Source of the DNA: Pullichristensenella excrementipullorum
GTDB lineage: Bacteria > Bacillota > Clostridia > Christensenellales > Aristaeellaceae
Direction of reading: 5' to 3'
DNA length: 64,000 nucleotides
Assembly (NCBI GenBank): GCA_018713365.1
Contig: DVOU01000028.1
Coordinates: 1-64,000 of the forward strand
This document shows, one piece after another, positions 60,516 through 64,000 of this stretch (its first letter is position 1; every line of letters starts with the position of its first letter). The translations under genes were made by a program, and so were the position numbers. Under the pieces are notes generated by a model that was not told where the DNA came from, made no database searches, and saw nothing but the letters and a program-made list of their open reading frames with translations.

Positions 60516-61193
60516 ATGGCTGATAAAATGATTACGGTCTATTTGATGGGCAAGAAATACGAAGTGCCGGAGAGCCTGACCATCATGGGCGCTCTGGAAT
60601 ACGCGGGCTACGAACTCAAGCGCGGCTGCGGCTGCCGCAACGGCTTCTGCGGCGCCTGCGCCACCGTCTACCGCGTCAAGGGCTCCTCGGAGCTGAAGAT
60701 GTGCCTGGCCTGCTCCACCAAGGTGGAGGAGAACATGTACGTGGCCACGCTGCCGTACTTCCCCCTGGTCAAGCAGGTCTACGACATCGAGAAGGTGCGC
60801 CCGCAGGAGCAGATCATGATGCAGCTCTACCCGGAGATCTACAGCTGCATCGGCTGCAACGCCTGCACCAAGGCCTGCCCGCAGAGCCTCAACGTCATGC
60901 AGTACATCGCCTACGCCCAGCGCGGCGAGTTCAAGAAGTGCGCCGAGGAGTCCTTTGACTGCGTGATGTGCGGCATCTGCTCCTCCCGCTGCCCGGCCGG
61001 CATCTCCCACCCGCAGGTGGCTCTGCTGGCCCGCCGCCTGAACGGCAAGTACATCGCGCCCGAGGCCAAGCACCTCACCGAGCGCGTCAAGGCCATCGAG
61101 GAAGGCGAGTTCAACGCCCTCATCGAGGACATCATGCAGAAGCCGATCGACGAGATCAAAGAGCTCTACAACAACCGCGAAATCGAGAAGTAA
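60516..61193 (+). CDS. FrdB/SdhB-like Fe-S subunit (225 aa)
   Basis: The N-terminal plant-type [2Fe-2S] domain has CGCRNGFCGACATVY (about residues 38-52) and CLACS (63-67). It is followed by two [4Fe-4S] motifs, CIGCNACTKACPQ (about 113) and CVMCGICSSRCPAG (about 150). Normal SdhB/FrdB carries three different clusters ([2Fe-2S], [4Fe-4S], [3Fe-4S]); here the last motif is a full Cys-x2-Cys-x2-Cys-x3-Cys, as in soluble or thiol:fumarate-reductase-like proteins, and no membrane anchor gene is nearby. It is 14 bp after flxA and 13 bp before the flavoprotein gene. Confidence 0.87.
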   Translation: MADKMITVYLMGKKYEVPESLTIMGALEYAGYELKRGCGCRNGFCGACATVYRVKGSSELKMCLACSTKVEENMYVATLPYFPLVKQVYDIEKVRPQEQIMMQLYPEIYSCIGCNACTKACPQSLNVMQYIAYAQRGEFKKCAEESFDCVMCGICSSRCPAGISHPQVALLARRLNGKYIAPEAKHLTERVKAIEEGEFNALIEDIMQKPIDEIKELYNNREIEK

Positions 61194-61206
61194 GGGGGCT
61201 TGACCA

Positions 61207-62811
61207 ATGTATTCTCAGGACATGCTCGCATCCATTAAAAAGGTGGAAGCCACCCGCGCTTCGCGCATCGGGGTGGAGCCGCGCCGCATGAGCGCCGAGG
61301 AAAAGGACGCGCTTTTGAAGGAATTTCACCCGGACTACCGCGACGTAGGCTTCGATACGCTGCGCGTGGGCGTCAACAAGGGCGACAAGGTGCCCGTCGA
61401 GCTGCGCGCGCTGCTGGAGGGCAAGAGCCGCGTTTCTGGCCTCGACCTCGACCTTGAGCATCCCGATTACGATGTGGACGTGCTCGTCATCGGCGGCGGC
61501 GGCGCGGGCTCCTCCGCGGCGGTCATGGCGCACGAGAACGGCGCCAACGTAATGATCGTCACCAAGCTGCGCATCGGCGACGCCAACACCATGATGGCCG
61601 AGGGCGGCATCCAGGCCGCCGACAAGGCCAACGATTCGCCCGCCCAGCACTACCTCGACGCCTTTGGCGGCGGCCACTACGCGGCCGTGCCCGAGCTTCT
61701 GCGCAAGCTGGTCATGGATGGCCCCGGCGCGGTCAAGTGGCTCAACGAACTGGGCGTGGAGTTTGACAAGGCCGAGGATGGCACCATGATTACCACCCAC
61801 GGCGGCGGCACCTCCCGCAAGCGCATGCACGCGGCGGCGGACTACTCCGGCGCGGAGATCATGCGCACCCTGCGCGACGAGGTCTGGAACCGCGAGATCC
61901 CGGTGGTGGACTTCACCGCCGCCATCGAGCTGATCCTCGATGAAAACGGCCACGCCGCCGGCGCGGTGCTGCTCAACATGGAAACGGGCCGCCACCTCAT
62001 CGCCCGCGCCAAGACCGTCATCATCTCCACCGGCGGCGCGGGACGCCTGCACTATCAGGGCTTCCCCACCTCCAACCACTACGGCGCCACCGCCGACGGC
62101 CTCATCCTCGGCTATCGCGCGGGCGTGCCGCTCCTCTACGCCGACACCCTCCAGTACCATCCCACCGGCGCGGCCTATCCGCTGCAGATCTACGGCGCGC
62201 TGGTCACGGAAAAGGTGCGTTCCATGGGCGCCATGCTCATCAACGCCGAGGGCGAAGCCTTCATGCACCCGCTGGAGACCCGCGACGTGTCCGCCGCCTC
62301 CATCATCCGCGAGTGCAAATCCCGCGGCAAGGGCGTGACCACGCCCGAAGGCCAGGCCGTGTGGCTCGATACGCCGATGATCGACATGATCCACGGCGAA
62401 GGCACGCTGGAAAAGCGCCTGCCCGCCATGCTGCGCATGTTCCTCAAGTACGGCATCGACATGCGCAAGGTGCCGATCCTCGTCTACCCGACGCTGCACT
62501 ACCAGAACGGCGGCCTGCGCGTCAATGACGAGTGCGAGAGCTGCATCCCCGGCCTCTTCGTGGCCGGCGAGGCCGTCGGCGGCATCCATGGCCGCAACCG
62601 CCTGATGGGCAACTCCCTGCTGGACGTCATCGTCTTTGGCCGTCAGGCCGGCATCTCCGCCGCCAAGGCCAGCAAGGACGTGCATCTGGGCAAGCCCACG
62701 CTCGAGCATGTGAACAAGTTCATGGCCGAGATGAAGGCCGCCGGCATCGAGCCGACCGAGGAATCGCCGAAGCTGCTGCCGCACTACGCGCGCACCGGCG
62801 ACGCCAAGTAA
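61207..62811 (+). CDS. FrdA-like flavoprotein with N-terminal extension and no C-terminal domain (534 aa)
   Basis: FAD domain: VLVIGGGGAGSSAAVMAHEN (about 93-112). Residues of fumarate-reductase active sites are present: YHPTGAAYP, ETRDVSAASIIREC (catalytic Arg), LVYPTLHYQNGGL and a closing GRNRLMGNSLLDVIVFG. The His used for covalent FAD in FrdA/SdhA is absent (DANTMMAEGG, about 125-134), so FAD is likely non-covalent. An N-terminal extension of about 90 residues precedes the FAD fold, and the usual C-terminal helical domain is missing. It probably reduces fumarate to succinate, but other 2-enoate substrates are possible. Confidence 0.87.
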   Translation: MYSQDMLASIKKVEATRASRIGVEPRRMSAEEKDALLKEFHPDYRDVGFDTLRVGVNKGDKVPVELRALLEGKSRVSGLDLDLEHPDYDVDVLVIGGGGAGSSAAVMAHENGANVMIVTKLRIGDANTMMAEGGIQAADKANDSPAQHYLDAFGGGHYAAVPELLRKLVMDGPGAVKWLNELGVEFDKAEDGTMITTHGGGTSRKRMHAAADYSGAEIMRTLRDEVWNREIPVVDFTAAIELILDENGHAAGAVLLNMETGRHLIARAKTVIISTGGAGRLHYQGFPTSNHYGATADGLILGYRAGVPLLYADTLQYHPTGAAYPLQIYGALVTEKVRSMGAMLINAEGEAFMHPLETRDVSAASIIRECKSRGKGVTTPEGQAVWLDTPMIDMIHGEGTLEKRLPAMLRMFLKYGIDMRKVPILVYPTLHYQNGGLRVNDECESCIPGLFVAGEAVGGIHGRNRLMGNSLLDVIVFGRQAGISAAKASKDVHLGKPTLEHVNKFMAEMKAAGIEPTEESPKLLPHYARTGDAK

Positions 62812-62823
62812 ACCCTTCAAAGC

Positions 62824-62856
62824 AAGCGCCGTCTCCCCACCCGGGGGCGGCGCTTT
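62824..62856 (+). terminator. Terminator of the Hdr-Flx-Frd cluster
   Basis: AAGCGCCG...CGGCGCTT stem with a CCCC/GGGG core, followed by TTTGTT. Confidence 0.85.
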
Positions 62857-62989
62857 TGTTGTTCTCGCCGTTTTTTAATCTGCGCTCGACCAAATATCCG
62901 TTGCATTCCCGCCCCACACTTGCTATAATGATAGAACTGCTTCTGAAGCCAGAATGGCTTTTTCTACGCCCCCGATAAGGAGGTCTTGG

Positions 62990-63532
62990 ATGTTTTCCCG
63001 CTTGCTGTCGCAGATACCCGCCTTTTTCGGCCTCATCGTGCGCTTCGGCATCATTTGTCTGGTGATGGGCCTGCTCTGCTTCCTCATCGGCGAAATGATG
63101 CCGCGCAAGAACTTCGACTATCGCGCCTTTCCCTACGCCTGCCACGCGTGGGAGCGCAATGGCGATGTGTATTTGAAACTGGGCATCAACCGCTGGAAGG
63201 ACAAGGTGCCGGACATGAGCCGCTATATACCGCACACCTTCCGCAAGAAGATCGGCGTCATGCGCAGCCCGGAACACGTCGAGGGCCTCATCCGCGAGAC
63301 CTGCGTGGCGGAACTTGTCCACGTGGTACTCATCCTCTTGAGCCCCGTGTTCCTCGTGCTGCTGCCCCGCGGCTGGAACTGGATCTGCATGCTGCTCTAC
63401 GATCTCTTCGGCAACCTGCCCTTCATCCTCATCCAGCGCTACAACCGCCCGCGCCTGGTCATCCTGCTGGAGCGCCAGCGCGAGGTGCAAGCCATGCAGG
63501 CGGCCAAACGCGCCGCCCGGGCGCTGTCCTGA
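62990..63532 (+). CDS. Membrane acyltransferase-like protein, CrtO family (180 aa)
   Basis: The opening segment (FSRLLSQIPAFFGLIVRFGI) and a second hydrophobic segment near 110-130 are membrane helices. Between them lies NFDYRAFPYACHAWERNGDVY, then KDKVPDMSRYIPHTFRKKI and ETCVAELVHVVLILL. This is the pattern of the protein family annotated as glycosyl-4,4'-diaponeurosporenoate acyltransferase. No carotenoid genes are near, so the annotation may be only a family name. The start is behind AAGGAGGTCTT. Confidence 0.75.
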   Translation: MFSRLLSQIPAFFGLIVRFGIICLVMGLLCFLIGEMMPRKNFDYRAFPYACHAWERNGDVYLKLGINRWKDKVPDMSRYIPHTFRKKIGVMRSPEHVEGLIRETCVAELVHVVLILLSPVFLVLLPRGWNWICMLLYDLFGNLPFILIQRYNRPRLVILLERQREVQAMQAAKRAARALS

Positions 63533-63547
63533 ACGCTCCAGAAGAAA

Positions 63548-63583
63548 CAAGCGCGTCTCCCCGCAATTTGGGAGACGCGCTTG
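63548..63583. terminator. Hairpin after the acyltransferase-like gene
   Basis: CAAGCGCGTCTCCC/GGGAGACGCGCTTG is a 14-bp stem; the T tract is short. Confidence 0.7.
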
Positions 63584-63801
63584 CGCTTTGAGACGCCGCA
63601 AACGACGCCGCAGCGCCGCGGACGCATATCCTGACGCCTTTGCCTTGCTTTGCGACGCACATCTGCTATACTGCTGATCACACCGGGCGACCGGTGAGGA
63701 GCGGGCCGCCCGGCCGGCAGGCGCGCAAGGTGGAGGGGGAACCGGGATGACCGCCGCCCGCCGCGCCGGCCCCGCTCCGTTTTCATCCAAGGCAGACAAA
63801 A
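63584..63801. other. Gene-free G+C-rich stretch with a rightward -10 box
   Basis: TATACT near 63666 and AGGTGGAGGGGG before an ATG at 63747 look like start signals, but the frame behind them is Arg/Pro/Ser-rich and lies antisense to the next gene's terminator and coding part. Confidence 0.4.
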
Positions 63802-63833
63802 GCCCCGCACGCCGCATAGCGGTCGTCCGGGGC
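63802..63833 (-). terminator. Terminator of the partial leftward gene
   Basis: GCCCCG/CGGGGC stem with inner pairing, followed on the minus strand by TTTTG. Confidence 0.72.
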
Positions 63834-63849
63834 CTCTTGCGCGGGCGCG

Positions 63850-64000
63850 CTAGCTGTTCTTGGCCTCCACATGCGTGCGCAGGTAGTACATCACCGTCTC
63901 CATATCGTCGTAATCGTCGGCGGCGCAGGAGAAGTGGAAGGCGTAGATCTTCGTGCCGACATTGGCCATGATGACCGTGCCCTGAATGACGTCGTCGCCC
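63850..64000 (-). CDS. Partial gene, C-terminal end of an unknown protein
   Basis: The minus-strand frame is open from the window edge to a TAG and reads GDDVIQGTVIMANVGTKIYA, then FHFSCAADDYDDMETVMYYL, ending THVEAKNS. The strand-turn-helix pattern resembles the C-terminus of small PsbP/DUF1795-like exported proteins, similar in style to the 190-aa protein at 28721-29293, but 49 residues are too few for assignment. A terminator follows directly. Confidence 0.6.
   Translation of the reverse strand, partial: GDDVIQGTVIMANVGTKIYAFHFSCAADDYDDMETVMYYLRTHVEAKNS

Noticed and set aside
63747..63971. 74-aa plus-strand frame with an AGGTGGAGGGGG before ATG
   Set aside because: The product is Arg/Ser/Pro-rich and overlaps in antisense the terminator and coding end of the leftward gene.

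Overview
The window (about 60% G+C overall) reads as the chromosome of an anaerobic, probably spore-forming member of the Clostridia. The signs are two CotF-like spore coat genes, a T-box leader, an L10 leader, strong GGAGG-type ribosome binding sites, two small flavodoxin genes, and a Hdr/Flx-type redox cluster of strict anaerobes. A gut Christensenellales/Oscillospirales-like organism fits, but this is inference from gene content only.

Left end (1-8312): the leader-distal end of a type I-E-like CRISPR array runs into the C-terminal remnant of a tyrosine integrase. Next comes a 7.4-kb integrative element bounded by a perfect 84-bp direct repeat (795-878 and 8197-8280). The right repeat is the 3' half and terminator of an intact tRNA-Ala(GGC). 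The element carries its own integrase, a serine recombinase, a P-loop/DEAD-like ATPase, an XRE repressor with a divergent consensus promoter, and a cargo of three small zinc-ribbon proteins, two of them lipoproteins.

Core region (8.3-31.8 kb): a chromate-transporter pair; spore coat genes; trmO; hsp20; a HAD phosphatase; a zinc-ribbon/peptidoglycan-binding membrane protein; rplJ-rplL with an attenuator leader; an ECF sigma operon; a T-box-controlled trpXYZ-type ABC transporter; a LysR gene divergent from a DUF3737/flavodoxin operon; purB-purA; an M20 dipeptidase and a YhaM-like exonuclease.

Middle region (31.9-46.4 kb): tRNA-Arg(ACG); two exported alpha/beta-hydrolase-fold esterases; a sensory cassette (periplasmic binding protein, degenerate kinase fragment, AraC-type response regulator, LytS-type kinase); an Lgt-like gene; luxS; and a rhamnose catabolic operon (AraC regulator, rhaA, aldolase, rhaB).

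Right region (46.4-64 kb): a TPP-riboswitch thiXYZ operon ending in a TatD-like hydrolase; a coiled-coil gene and an SRAP gene; then the most notable locus, an 11-gene co-directional cluster at 51633-62811. Its order is LDH/MDH-family dehydrogenase, fumarase C, HdrB, HdrC, HdrA, FlxD, FlxC, FlxB, FlxA, a FrdB-like Fe-S protein and an unusual FrdA-like flavoprotein. Together these could convert oxaloacetate to malate to fumarate to succinate, with the terminal reduction fed by an NADH-oxidising, possibly flavin-bifurcating Hdr-Flx complex in the cytoplasm. An acyltransferase-like gene and the 3' end of one more gene close the window.
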